The notes under the pieces were generated by a model. It did no database searches. It worked only from the letters and a program-made list of their open reading frames with translations, and was not told the origin of the DNA. Positions 42,519 to 54,900 of a stretch of 62,502 nt of DNA are shown in pieces; position 1 is the stretch's first letter; each line of letters starts with the position of its first letter. Origin of the DNA: Amoebophrya sp. AT5.2 (taxonomy: Eukaryota > Sar > Dinophyceae > Syndiniales > Amoebophryaceae); the NCBI GenBank assembly GCA_005223375.1, contig RXOD01003805.1:1-62502 (forward strand), in the 5' to 3' direction. A program made the position numbers and the translations under genes.

Positions 42519-43925
42519 ATGTCTTCCTCGACAGAAGATGCGGAGCGCGCCTCATCAGAGGCGGCCCCTTCGGCTGCCTCCCTGCTCTTGCAAGAAGCGG
42601 TGCACGCCGGACAAGAACAAGTCGGAGAGGTGGCTGGAGAACCAGGGACGACAAGGCGTCGGGACCTTTCCGACGTTGGTGGAAGCGCGCCGCCAGCAGC
42701 TGCACCCAGCCCCAGCGACTTCTCTTCTTTCCGGCTTGAGGTACGCAATGCGCTCTCTGGGGACCCGCTGCTATTGCGCCCGGAAGTTGGGTCGAGGCCG
42801 GGGGATTCTTTGCTCTGGAATACGGGGAGCACGAGCTTGATGGACGTGAAAGAGGGAATCGCGCGCGCCATCGGGGACATCGTGCTGGACTCCAGTTGCG
42901 GAGGTGTGGACGTGGGAAACACATTCTCTAATGCTGGTTCTGGAGCCGCTGCTACGGGTCGTTGCGGTAAAGAACCAGACGAGGAGTCGTTCACGTACAC
43001 GTGTGGTGCTGGTGATGCTGTCGACCCGATCAGTTTTGACCCATCCACGCTGCACACGCTTCTACCTTTCGAAAACGTGGAAAAAAAGCTGGAGGGAGTG
43101 CGAGTGGAGGATGCAAAGAAGGGGGTTGGGCAGCGGCAGGCTCCTGGAAAGAGACGCCGCAAGCAGCAGTTCCAGCGGGACAAAAAACCGAGAACGCGCA
43201 GGTGCTTTGGCGAGCACATTACGCTGATGCTCGGCAATGTTGCGCTCGTGGAAGACGAAGTCTTGCCAGTCCTGCAAGTCGCCGGTGGAAGCGGCTCCAC
43301 CTCCCCCTCCGGCGACCGCCTTCATCTGCATAAACATGGTCATCCTGCTGCTGCGAGTTGTATCGGTGCCGCAGCCGCACCACCAGCACCACGCTTTGAG
43401 GACCGGAACTTCTTGGACACAATCGAAACGCTTCTCCGGGTTGTGAACCAGAACCAGGGACAGAAGAACCGTCTCGAGGAGGATGGTTCAGACACTCCTC
43501 CACCGTCACCGTTAAAGAAGACGCTTTCAGCCTCCTCCTCCGTGGCCTCCGGAGAATTCAGTCGAACAGTTGTTGACCGCGCCGATGTCTTCAGCACTTC
43601 GATCACCGAACACGACCACGGCGACAAGGAGAACCCTTCCACCAATGCCTCCAGCACGACGAGTTCCTGCCTGGTCGTGAGGATCGGTTTTCTCGTTCGC
43701 CTCTACCACGCCTTCCAAACTCGCGACGAGCTCGAGGACGCGCTGCATCCCTACTGGACGGTGAACGAGGACGCCTACCCTGTGGGCCAGCGAATGCCCA
43801 CGTGGGGGACCGCCCGCGACCCCGAAATTAGAGGTCAAAACAATGCACTGTTTTTAGAGACACTTCTTAAAAACCGAACGTCACTTCTCGCTCCCGATGC
43901 CGGACGCGAAGCGCTCGGCATCTGA
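42519..43925 (+). CDS. Unknown low-complexity protein
   Basis: 468 residues, single exon, ATG at 42519 (MSSSTEDAERASSEA). Ser/Ala/Gly-rich N-terminus, a basic patch (GKRRRKQQFQRDKK, about 208-221) that could act as a nuclear localisation signal, a Ser/Pro stretch, and a folded-looking C-terminal part (about 390-440: SCLVVRIGFLVRLYHAFQTRDELEDALHPYW). No family recognised. Its last 29 bases overlap the likely first exon of the DUF285 gene in another frame. Confidence 0.6.
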   Translation: MSSSTEDAERASSEAAPSAASLLLQEAVHAGQEQVGEVAGEPGTTRRRDLSDVGGSAPPAAAPSPSDFSSFRLEVRNALSGDPLLLRPEVGSRPGDSLLWNTGSTSLMDVKEGIARAIGDIVLDSSCGGVDVGNTFSNAGSGAAATGRCGKEPDEESFTYTCGAGDAVDPISFDPSTLHTLLPFENVEKKLEGVRVEDAKKGVGQRQAPGKRRRKQQFQRDKKPRTRRCFGEHITLMLGNVALVEDEVLPVLQVAGGSGSTSPSGDRLHLHKHGHPAAASCIGAAAAPPAPRFEDRNFLDTIETLLRVVNQNQGQKNRLEEDGSDTPPPSPLKKTLSASSSVASGEFSRTVVDRADVFSTSITEHDHGDKENPSTNASSTTSSCLVVRIGFLVRLYHAFQTRDELEDALHPYWTVNEDAYPVGQRMPTWGTARDPEIRGQNNALFLETLLKNRTSLLAPDAGREALGI

Positions 43926-46789
43926 AGGTGAAGATGAGCCATTCTGGAGTAGAGGGGCAACCAGGAGAGATCCAGGCAGGACGGCTGGGGGTAAGCGGGG
44001 TCGACACTCTAGGTTTACCTACAGCTACAGCAGTCCCAGTCCCAGCGAGGTGCTATTGTTGCCCCCAGCAGCACGGGCTTCAGGGTGCCAGCCCCTGCTG
44101 TCCTGGCGGCAGCGCGGTCTTGTGATGAGCATGAGGCCAAAAAAGAAAAACGCGCAAAACGGGCTAAAATAAGGGACGGCCGTTCTTTTGAAAATATGCG
44201 CCTAAAAGTGCACTTTTTTGAGCTGCCTGGAAGGAAAAGGTGCGAACAGAAGAAGGTCGGCGGCAAGACGAAATAAAGCGCGTCGAGGAGAAATACGGAC
44301 CGATCCGGGTTTGGGACGTGGGTGGCGTGGAGGACCTCAGCTACCTGCTGGCGGCACCAACGCTCGGAGACGGACGAACCATTTTAGACGACTGGCCCGC
44401 CCGGCTGGACGACACGCCGCGAAACTACGACTACGACTACATCCGCCCCCACTTCCGCCCCCCCTATGCAGCAATGCACCTGAGGCGGCAACAGCGGGGG
44501 CGGTACTTCAACGAAGACATTTCTCGCTGGCACGTACACGGCGCGCGGACGATGCGGCGGATGTTCTTCGGGAACGTGGGCTTTGATCGCCCGCTGGGAG
44601 CGTGGGATACGTCGACCGTGAAAGACATGGCCTACATGTTCGCAGAAGCGATTGCGTTCGATCAGAACCTGGGGGGCTGGGAAGTATCGAAGTGCACGAT
44701 GATGCGCGGGATGTTCCAGAACGCAGTGCGGTTTGCGGGCCGGGGGCTGCGCAGCTGGAACGTCGGCAACGTCACGAACATGCAGAAAATGTTCGCGGGC
44801 GCCCGCCAGTTCAACGAGCCGATCGGGAACTGGGACGTCGCGAAGGTGTTGGAGTTGCGCGCACTGTTTCAGGACGCGAAGAGTTTCAACCAACCAGTCG
44901 GCGACTGGGACGTCTTCGGATCGCGAAAGAGAAAACGGAAGTACAACGACCTCACCACCTCCAGGGGCGGGGGAACCAAATCCAAATCCAAAGCCGCCAC
45001 CTTCCGGCCGTTCGCGTCGGCGCACGCGCGGCGAAAGAACGGCGACAAAATCAAGGCCCTCCCAGGCGGCTCTTCCTACGAGGGCCGATACCGCACGAAC
45101 GACTTCAGGAAGGAGCACCGGCTCGTGTCCTACCAGCCCCCCCGAAACCCAGACGGATCGTTTCAGACTGGTCTCGCGGTCACGCACTGTCGAGAGGACC
45201 ACCGTGGTCGGGGGCAAGAGGAGGACAACGACAAAGTCAAAGACGGCTTCAAGTACGAGATTCACGGGGACTACATCGGGTTCAGCCTGGCGTGTGTGTT
45301 CTGCGGTGCGGAAAGCTTTGATCAGCCTCTGGAGAACTGGGACGTCTCCGACGTGATCAACATGGACGGCTTATTTGCGGGGGCGCTCCAGTTCAACCAA
45401 CCGCTGAACCGCTGGGACGTGTCCCGGCTCAAGAGCGCCGCGAGAATGTTCCAAAATGCCGCGGCATTCGACCAGCCGCTGGACCGGTGGAAAACCAGCT
45501 CCCTCAAGGACGTCGGCAGCATGTTCCAAGGCGCTGCTGCGTTCAACCAGCAGCTCGGTGGCTGGGACATGTCCAGGTGCGAAGGCGACGACCTCATCAG
45601 CATGTTCGAGGGCGCGCGCACGTTCAACGACGCAACCATCGGGCAGTGGGACTTACGGAAGTGCACGGACCTCACTTCGCTGTTCAAGGGCTGCGCAAGC
45701 TTCAACGCGGACATCAGCAGCTGGGACGTTCCGAACCTGACCCAGGCGGTGCAGATGTTCGCGGGCTGCAAACGCTTCAACAGGGACCTGGGGAACTTCG
45801 GCGAAAGCCTCGGCCGGAGCCGCTGCGCCGCCGGTCGTCCGGATTACCGGAATCTGAGCCTGGCGGAGATGTTCAGGGACTGCGTCGCGTTCAACCAAAA
45901 CCTGGCGTGTTTCCAACAGGTCTCGCGCTACACATCGCACTTTACGTCCATGTTCGAAAACTGCGCCAGTTTTGAAGGGAAAGGGCTGGAAACCTGGAAC
46001 CCCTCGCGCGCGCTGTGCATGGAACGCATGTTCAAGAACGCCGTGAGCTTCAATGCTGACATATCGAACTGGCGCGTCGGGGACTTCACCGACACAGTCA
46101 CAGATCCCCTATCTGGCAGATACAATTCTTACTTTATGCCCTCCTCAAGTTCAAGACGCGCCTTGGCAGAGATGTTTGCGGGTTGCAGAAGCTTCAACCA
46201 ACCGATCGGGAAGTGGAGGTTCATTTATCATCAGCGGTTGAATGCGCGGGTTTTGGACGGAATGTTCAGCGGCTGCGAAGAGTTCAATCAGGATTTGGGA
46301 GGATGGGATGTTTCTCGAGTGGAGAGCATGGCTGAAATGTTCAAGGACTGCACCAAATTCAACAATGGAGCGGCGGCGCGGGACGAGGTGGACGAAAAAA
46401 ATAAAGCACATCGGGCAGATGCTGGAGGTGGCACAGAAGATGACATTGACAATTCTTCGGCGCCGTCTTCCGTAATAGCCCCATTCGCCGCGGCCGTCTC
46501 GAGTCGTCCCCTGACGTGGAACACGAGCCGCGTGGTGAACATGAATTCGATGTTTCGCAACGCCGCGAATTTCAACCAAGCGATTGGCGACTGGAACGTT
46601 TCCTCGGTGACCGATATGGGCTACATGTTTTGTGGGGCGACGGAATTTAACCAACCGCTCGGAAACTGGAACGTGGGGAACGTGCGCAGCATGGAGCGCA
46701 TGTTTCGCGGCGCGGTGAAGTTCGACCACCTGGTCGGCAACTGGCACGTCGGCCGCGTGAATTCCGAAACAGAAGTGCTGCCGTGCTAG
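43897..46789 (+). CDS. DUF285/BspA-type repeat protein
   Basis: The main exon, 44223-46789, is secure. A first exon, 43897-43990 (MPDAKRSASEGEDEP), is proposed because GTAAGC (43991) and TTTTTTGAG (44222) join in frame, giving 886 residues. Another reading with an exon from about 44085 (DEHEAKKEKRAKRAK) is possible, so the 5' end is uncertain. From RVWDVGGVEDLSYLL onward there are about fifteen 33-40-residue repeats of the form MF..A..FN..L..W(D/N)V..V, the signature of DUF285, the leucine-rich-like surface repeat first seen in mycoplasmas and common in algae and oomycetes. A basic/Gly/Lys insert (about 45-mer-rich, 44925-45290) splits the array, and a second acidic insert lies near 46365-46500. 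No signal peptide visible. Probably a binding solenoid; ligand unknown. Confidence 0.85.
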
Positions 46790-47834
46790 TAGCCGCCTGT
46801 AGAGTTCTTGATTCTGGATTTTCCTAGCGAGCGCTAATTGGTGCCTACCTGAACCGAGCAGGAAGGGCCGGTAAGCTGGGGAGTCCTCTGAAGCCGAGCA
46901 GTCGACCAGCTAACCCGCACGTCGCGAATAAGCGCTGTCTGCTAGAGGAGATGGCATCACCGGGATGCCCAGACGTCCTCCGGGGTCAGGCTCGCCGTCA
47001 GCGTCGAGACGCGTAGCTGGAGGCTCTGACTCACCAAGAAAGCTAAGAAAGCTGTGCCCACTTTTTTAGACGAAGCCAGTATGTAAACTAGCCCTCAGCA
47101 CCTATTTTTGAGATTATGGATGCTATTGCGACTGACACTGAGCTTATTGCCCCTTAATTTTTTGCAAAGCAAAAATCTTTTGTACAGAGGAACCCAGAAT
47201 CCGGTGGGGAGATGGGCGGTGGTTCCTGCTAAGTGCGAGTGGAGCTGAGCGCGATGCTGAGGAATGGTCAGCAAGATCCAGCATGGAGTACGCGTATTCA
47301 TGACACGATCCTCGTTTCCATGATGTGAGCTGCTCACTGAGTAAATTGATCCCAGCACTACGATACTCAGAAGATCATAAATTACTATGAGTTGATGGCG
47401 CTAACAAATCTAAAAGTAATGGAGCAGAGGAACAAAGAGAGAAGAAAGAATGAAAGGACCCAGCCAAGCAGTAGCAGCGTAAGCTCCAAGAAAGGCCTGT
47501 TTATTGGTTATTATTATTCTACTTACTTGTATCTAGAGCTGTCGCGTATTATAATAGTGCCGTGGTCGAAAATCGTTGTACAAGTGAACGCCATCAGGTA
47601 AGTGCTTGCAGTCTCCCAAGGATCCTCCGGAGCGGTGGGTGAAACCATCCACGGAGGAGGAGGCTGCAGGCAAGCAAATAGTCACTGTCGCTGTATCCCA
47701 ACGTCCTGCAAAGTTTGGCTAAGGCTGTACCGGCAAGATCATCTTTTTTTCCAATAATTAGAGCTGGCATAGCTCTTTTCTCCGGGTCGGCACCCTTGAG
47801 AAGAGTTGCGTCGTGGGTGACCTTCCGAGCCAGC
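46790..47834. other. Intergenic spacer
   Basis: A small hairpin GGCATC-ACCGG-GATGCC lies near 46952. No gene called. On the minus strand at about 47600-47860 a segment reads like protein (KKDDLAGTALAKLCRTLGYSD), but there is no convincing start or homologue. Confidence 0.4.
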
Positions 47835-47871
47835 TTATAGGGGGTAAGCTCGGATCTACAAAAAAAAAAAA
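47835..47871 (+). repeat. 37-nt A-tailed repeat, copy 2
   Basis: TTATAGGGGGTAAGCTCGG followed by ATCTAC and twelve A; one difference from copy 1 at 32020-32056. It lies just upstream of the DUF285 remnants. Confidence 0.85.
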
Positions 47872-47959
47872 TCCGAAACAGAAGAAGACGCGCGCCGGCG
47901 GGGTCCTCGAGGTCAACAAATACAAAACTGAAGCAGGCAGGCCTCCGCTGGCGGTGTAG

Positions 47960-48349
47960 GGGATGATCCTGGCTGAAGGAGACTGCGTTCGAGAACATGA
48001 CCGCACATTGGCGAACGCAGTCTCCTTTAGCCAGGATCTCTCGTGGTCCTGGAGCGTGTCTTTGGCAACCTTCATGGTGCAAATGTTCCGAAACGCGGAA
48101 GCGTGCAACAACGGAAGTAACGTCGGAAACACATCCTCGGCCCCGAACTTGAAGACGAAGCCCTTGAGCTGGGATGTTTCCGCTTTTGCAGTCCATGCGC
48201 GAGATGCAAGGATGATGATATCGATATGCACGAGCAGGACGGAAAAGAAAAACGAAATCGAAAATACATTCATATGTTTGATCTGGAGCAGCCCGAGTCC
48301 AAGACTCGCCATCGCAACCGAGATTGAAAGGCACACAATCACTGAGTGA
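47960..48349 (+). pseudogene. DUF285 remnants arranged head to head
   Basis: On the + strand, ANAVSFSQD then MVQMFRNAEACNNG and LSWDVSAF are DUF285 repeat signatures without a complete array. On the minus strand of the same place, VMFSNAVSFSQD is another. The two NAVSFSQD copies are the arms of a 26-bp inverted repeat. No complete gene or start; best read as fragments of a relative of the intact gene at 43.9-46.8 kb. Confidence 0.65.
47966..48037. repeat. 26-bp inverted repeat with 20-nt loop
   Basis: Arms 47966-47991 and 48012-48037 pair over 26 bp with one mismatch. Each arm encodes NAVSFSQD on the strand that reads toward the outside of the palindrome. Confidence 0.85.
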
Positions 48350-48979
48350 GGCACCGAAAACACATTGACATTTTCTTGATATATTAAACGCAAGAGTCGT
48401 TCGCTATGCATCACCCAAACTCATGGACTTGAGCGGCCACCGGTACTTAACTACCCATTCGTCCGTCGTAGAAAAGAATCGTGTTGCGTCGCCGCTTCAG
48501 AAGAGAGAGCAGAGAGAAAGAGCGAATGAGATCTGGTTAATAATGGTTTTTTTACTTTTTGGCAACGAAGCGGACATCAGCACCTCCAGCCGAGTCCGTC
48601 TCCGTCATCAGCATCTACATGATGATGATCATGATCATGAATGCGTCATCATTGTCATAATTTACATCGATCGGCGCGCCCATTCTTTCATGGTTTTCAC
48701 CCTCCTCCCGCCCTATCTTGCACACTGGAAGCTGAATTTAGCCTCGACGAATTTTTCGCAGACGATGAAGACGATATCGGCGTTTACAGATACGGCTTGG
48801 GCATGGGCAGCAGCTTCTTGACACTTTAGTGCTTTTTCCAGGTTTAGAAAGACAGTTCTTGCAGATCTTCATGCCGTCGATCTACTAGGCTCGGCCGGTG
48901 TTTCGTTTTTCTTTTTGTCCAAAATTGTAAGTCTCCTTGTTCATCGGCATTGATTCTTGATTACGTTGACGCTGTAGCC
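48350..48979. other. Intergenic spacer
   Basis: A 132-codon ATG frame at 48423-48821 has His/Asp-rich low complexity and no motif; not called. CATGATGATGATCATGATCATG at 48618-48639 is another copy of the spacer palindrome. Confidence 0.45.
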
Positions 48980-51900
48980 ATGTACAGCCCCACCTTGGCG
49001 ATAATGTTGCGGTGCGCGTTCTTGTGTCGCCTCTTTTTCCTGCTGGGCACTGTGCGCAGTTTCGCTTCTGGCGCTTTCCTCCCCCCGAAGGTCATTTTTC
49101 CCGGCGACACGGTACGGATCCTGATACCATCCACAGCTGCAAACGGTCTCCAAAACAGCGCCTCCTTCGTGCGGTTGGTCGCCCGGGCAGTGGGAGCAAG
49201 CGGTTCATCTTCCACCTCGGGTAGCGGAGAAGATGTTGTTCTCGCAAGCAGCACCAGCAGCTCCTCTGGAAACGGAAATTTGGTGGAGCTGGAGGTGCCC
49301 TCCGCGGGCGCGCTGCAACCGTTCCTGACCTCCGCGTTTTCGTTCCGCTTCGCCCACTTGCTCGTCGGCGCGACGACCGCCACCTCCGAAGCTCTTGTCA
49401 CGGTTGCGAGTCGCGAAATCCTGTTCCTGGAAACGGACAAAGCGATCTACAAGCCGGGCGAGGTGGTGAGATTCCGTGCGGTGGCCATGGATCGAGTAAG
49501 TGGGAAGCCGCTGAGCTTGATGCCGCTGCCGGCCCCCGAAACAAGCGGAGGCGCTCTACTTCAGGCCGAGGTCGAGGTAAGGAAAATCGTGTCCGAGAGT
49601 GAACAGCTGCTCATCGCGAACCTGCGAACGTCTCCAACGAACTCCTCGGCCTTGTTCGGCGTGTTCGACGACGCGGAGGAGTTGCAGTTTCCGCTGCCGC
49701 CAACGATTATTTCAATAGGTGCAACCACGAGCGCAGAGCAAAGGCAATCTGCGAGAGATACGTACTCGGCGCAGGCGAAGTTGCTGTATGCGAACGCCAC
49801 GAGTTCACAACGAGAAGTGCTGGCGAGATCGAACCTGCTTTCCTACGTCGTGGAGGAGTACGTGCTCCCTACGTTCAGCGTGGCTCTGGCGCTGAAAGAA
49901 GAGGCGCCGACCATCGTCAGTCAAGAGACGGAAGCGGGCGCGATTAAGGGCTTTGTGTCGGCGTCGTACACGTACGGGGGGGAGGCAAAATGCAAAAACG
50001 ACAAGATTTTGGTGGAGGTTATCAAAAAATGCCCGGTGTGGTCGTCCTGGTGGGGAATTGGGCCCGTTGTGTGGCGCGGCGGCATGCCGGAGATCGCGTT
50101 TTTGCGGCGAAACCGAAAACGCGGCCGTCGTCGCGGTTTACAACTAGCAGCTGGCGTGGAAGAGTTGGAAAGCCAGAATGGCGGAGCAGATGACGACCGA
50201 GAGAAGTACGATGTGGATGTGGAAGATGAAAGCGAGGAGGGTGAGGAACTTGAGCAAGAACATTACCTGGCGTCTATTCTCGCACCATCCGCTGCTGCTG
50301 CTGAAGAGGAGAAGCTAGCACGGCGAAGGTTGTCTTCGCCTGCACCCTACGGCTTCTCTTCGTGCGTGGACACGCTGTTGACGACAGTAGAAGTGGACAT
50401 AGGGGCTTCATCTGGTTCTGTTGCAGCAGTATCGGCAGCTGCGGGAGCCTCGTCATCTCCGCGATACGAGTTCTCAGTTGATCTCGATACAGCCATACCA
50501 GATCGGACCGCGGCGGCCGCATCCCTTCGCGAAGTTCTGAGACTAGAGCGTGAGCGCGGCAACGTGGACGCCATTCGCTTGGTCGCAAACTGCACCGACA
50601 TAGCTTCCGGGGAAACGCGGAGCAGCGACAGCATCGAGATCAAGTACGCGTCCACTGCCGTGCGGGTCACCTCCGACCCTGAGTTCCAGCCCGGTTTGCC
50701 CTTTCACGTGCTCGTGGAGGACCTCACCGCTTTCGTCAAAACTTCAGTAGAAGGATATCATTCGGGGGCAGCTGCTGCAGCTGCTGGTGGGGCCGACGTC
50801 AAGCTCGTGGTCGAGTCGTCGCACTACCACCACAGCGTGCAGCCACGCTACGTCGAAATAGACCTGGCGCCGTTTTTGGACGAGGTCGCGAGCTCGGGAA
50901 CAGCTACCAGCAGCAGGAAGCTGAAGACGCTCGAAAGCAAGCTATTCACCGTCCCGCTGCCGCCGGAGCGCGATGCGAGCTGCTGTGATTTATCGGCACT
51001 GTCCGCGGCCAGTGGGGATTTGTATGCGTGGAGCACGGAAAAAATCCGCTGCTGCGTGCAGAGTGTGCGCGCCTACGTCACCGTGGACGGGGTGCAGGTC
51101 ACGACAGCTGCTGCAGCACGATCAGGGGCAGCAAATGCGCGAGAAGACTCACACACCGCTTGCGCAACGCGCAAGTACTCATTGAGGGGGCACTACGCGA
51201 CGGCGGGAAAGCTAGTGAGCACAGGTGGGAGCAGTGGCGCTGCCGTTCCACAAGCCGACTCGTACGTTATCCACTTTCGCACGACGCTGCCGCAAGTAGC
51301 GGCGGTAAACGTGGTGCTGATTGCAGCAGAAGACGGAGTTCCGGCATCATCTTCTGGAAACCACAGCAGCGTTCTCTACCCGGTCAACTTGGCACCCGCG
51401 CGAGTTTTTGCGTCTGCACAGAACGCGTCGTGTTGCCAAGAATCCCCCTTGCGACAAGTGACGGAGTCGGTCACCGTGCATCAGCGCCCGGAATCAAGCT
51501 ACGGCTATTCATACTACGACCAAACCCCCGGAGGCGGAACAACCACGACCACGACTACAACACGCGCCGCGGCGACACTCGAGAGCGTGACCTACTACGT
51601 CGGCAGCGTGAATATCACAGACGTGGTCTTGAGCAGTGTTGCTGCCAACACCGTTGCGTCCACGAATTATTTCACGCGCCCGGGCAGCCGCTTTTTTGCT
51701 GTTGTAACACTGCTCGGCGCGGCACTAGGAGGTACGACGACTGCGAAAGCGTCGGACAGCGTTCGCTTTGAGGTCTCAGAAACGTCGGCACTGCTCACCG
51801 GAGCGGCGAATTTCGGGCGCTTGAATACGTCTTGGATGGTGAGCTCGGAGCAAAATAACCGGAGCTTCGAAATCGTGACGCCAACTACTTCGGTTCTACC

Positions 51901-54900
51901 CGGCGCAAGCGCGTACCTTTCTATCGCGTCCTCCGGGTCTACTGAGGACACATCAGAGACACATCAAGGCAACCCACCAGCCAGGCTGTTCTTTTCTGCG
52001 CAAGACCGGGCCGTCTCGCTGCTGACCGCAGATTCGAATTTGCTTTCCGGGAGTGTCGTCGCCACGCACCGCACCACAACATCCGGAGGGATCATGGCGG
52101 CTAGCTCTACTTCCAGCAGTCTTGGTGCCACCTCGTCTTCAAGCGCGATGATGTGCCGGGAATTTTACGACGAGGCCCGGATCTTCGACCAGCTCGGAGC
52201 GCTGCGGGCTGACTCCCTCAGCGGCGCGGCGGTGCCGCTGTCTGCCTGCGCGCCTATTTTGCCGACCGGCTACTGCCCCACCAGCTCATCCTCTTCCCCT
52301 TACACCCGCAGCGGCAACGACATGGCCGTTACTATGGACGTGGCCGTGATGGAGTCTGCGGCGGCGCCGACAATGGCAGCAGGAGCCTCTGCGAGCGCTG
52401 GCGCGGGGACCACGAGCGGAGGCGCAGAGCAAGCTGCGGACGTTCTTTCCGTCGCCGCGCAGAGCAAGCTGCGGACGTTCTTTCCGGAAACCTGGCTGTG
52501 GCGAGGGGTGGATGTGCTCGACGCTGCGACCGCCTCTGCTGCGGCAGATGACGCACTGTCGTCGCTGACAGACAGTCAGTCCCAGTCGCAGTCAGCAGCA
52601 TCTTCTTCCAACTCGTCCTTGCTCCGGGCGACGGTCCCTGACTCGCTGACGGCGTGGGACCTGCGCGGCTTCGCCGTCCACCCGGTTGTCGGCCTAGGAA
52701 CGGATGTGTCTCTTCCGTCGTTGACGGTCGCCAAGCCCGTGGTCGCCGGCGTGCGCGCACCATACGTGATCACACGCGGGGAGATGGTGGCGCTGCGCGG
52801 AAGCGTGGCGGCCCATTTAAGGGGGGTAGCAGGAGATGATAGCGAAAACGGAGATGTCAGTGCTGACCTGGAGTGCACGTGGCGGATCGGCGTGAGCGCG
52901 GGACTCCGGTTCGAGGACCCCTTGAACAAGTACAACACGGTCGGAGTGGGCCTGCCCTCGCCTAGTGCAACGGGTGAGGTTGACGATGACAACTACGGAG
53001 CAGGGAAGATAGTACAAAGCTACGAGCTGAAGGCCGCGAAGACGGTCGCGAAGACGGGCGCAATCGCGTTCGCCTTGCCCGTGAGCACAAGCGCGGGACG
53101 CACCTCAGTTCTGAAGCCGAGCAAAGTGCGACTTGAGGCCTACTGCGCGCTTAAGGCCGCGGGAGGTTCCGGATCTTCATCGTTCTCCAGCGTCATTGCG
53201 CGCGTTGCGTACGTCGACCGGCTTGAGCGGAGCGTGCTCGTGAGGCCGGAAGGCGTGCGAAAATTGAAGCGCACGAACCTGCTGCTGACGACTACCTCCT
53301 CTGACGGGGGAGCGACTTGGACCAGCCCGTCGGAAACGGTCCCCCTCACGTGGAGAGACAACCAAAACGTCGCCGGCGACGATTTCAATTCGTCTTCTCC
53401 GCAAGACGAGGCTGTCGTTGTAGCCGACAGCAAGCGACTGACGATAGCCATCACCGGCGAGCTTTTGTCCCAGACCATCGCGAACATCGAGCGGCTGGTA
53501 CGCGTTCCCTACGGCTGTGGCGAGCAAAACCTGATTTCCCTCGCGCCAAACGTGTACGTTTTCCGCTACTTAGCGTCACGCACCTCCTACTTCTCGTCTC
53601 GTGGGCCCCCCGGAGCGGCCCTAAAGAAGCGGCTGTTTTCCAACATGCGGGTTGGCTACGTGCGCCAGCTGAGGTACAAAAGCTCCAGTGACGGCGGCTT
53701 CTCCGCGTACGGTGAAGGCGCGGGGTGGGGGACTTTCGAGGGGAGCAGCTTGTGGCTTACCGCGTTTTCGCTACGGGTTTTCGCAGACGTGGGCCGCGCA
53801 GGGTACACGGGGACGAGCCTGCTGGCTGCTGGAAGCAACGATCTCGATCGATCGAAGCACATGAACAAAGCCCCGTCAGTCTCGATCGACTGGCCGAATC
53901 TGGCCCCTGCGGTCCGGTTCATTCTCAATTCGCAATCCTCCTCCGGCGACTTCCTGAACCGAGGGCGCGTTTTCAGCAGCAGCATGAAGGGAAGCACCGC
54001 GGGGTCGCGACTAAGTCTCACCTCCTTCGTCACACTCACGCTTTGCAGTGTCTGGCGGGAGCTGAATCGCGACTACTTCGGGAGCGCCTGGATAGAAGGC
54101 GAAAATGACACCCCGCCTGAACACGTCGTCGCGGCAGGAGCACTCATCCTGGTGACAACGATGCGCGACGTGACTCGCGCCATCAGGCGGGCCAGCAGCT
54201 GGGTCAAACAGAGTCGCGGCGGGCAATCGGACTCCGTCTCCGCGCGAATTCTCTCACTGTACGCGCTGCTGAGAGCGGGTGAGACCGCTAGTGCGGATTT
54301 TCCTGCCGGCAAGGTGCTGGGAAGCGAAGCTGCGTCCGAGGTACTCCTGCTCAAGAAACTGGACACGGAAGGGCTGTACTACTGGGAAGATGGCCCCGAA
54401 GTAGACGCGGCTACAACTTCGTCGACTTCATCTGGTGTGCCGGGCTACTACTTCCGCAGCGACCCGAATAGCGAGCCTTCGGCGGCTTCGATCGAGCTCA
54501 CGGCGTATGCCGTTCTGGCATTGGTTGCCGCTGGGGATTCGAACAACGCGTACTCGGGCGTGAAATGGTTGCTGAAGCACCGGTCGGAGGCCGGCGGGTT
54601 CCGGTCGACACAGGACACCGTGGTGGCGCTGGAGGCGATTGCAGAGTTTCAGCTGCAGATGGCGCTCTCATCTGCGAGTGGTGAGAATGCTGGAGATGGA
54701 GCAGGTGCGACAACGGTGCTCGACGTGATGCACCAAATAGCAACATCTCCTACTGCTTCTTCTTCCCCCGGTGGAGGTAGCAGCAGCATGACCATGAGCG
54801 CGTCTACTTTCCGCTACGAAATGACAGACCCAGAGCTGTGGCACACAATTCCCGTGTACAACGAGAGCTTTTTGGAGTGGCTGCGCGAACAGAATGATGT

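Noticed and set aside
44085..44276. Frame DEHEAKKEKRAKRAK as a separate small protein
   Set aside because: No ATG; could be an alternative upstream exon of the DUF285 gene but its junction to the main exon is not supported by clean splice sites in frame.
48423..48821. 132-codon ATG frame
   Set aside because: Spacer-like composition with HDDDHDH from the ATGATC palindrome; no homologue recognised.
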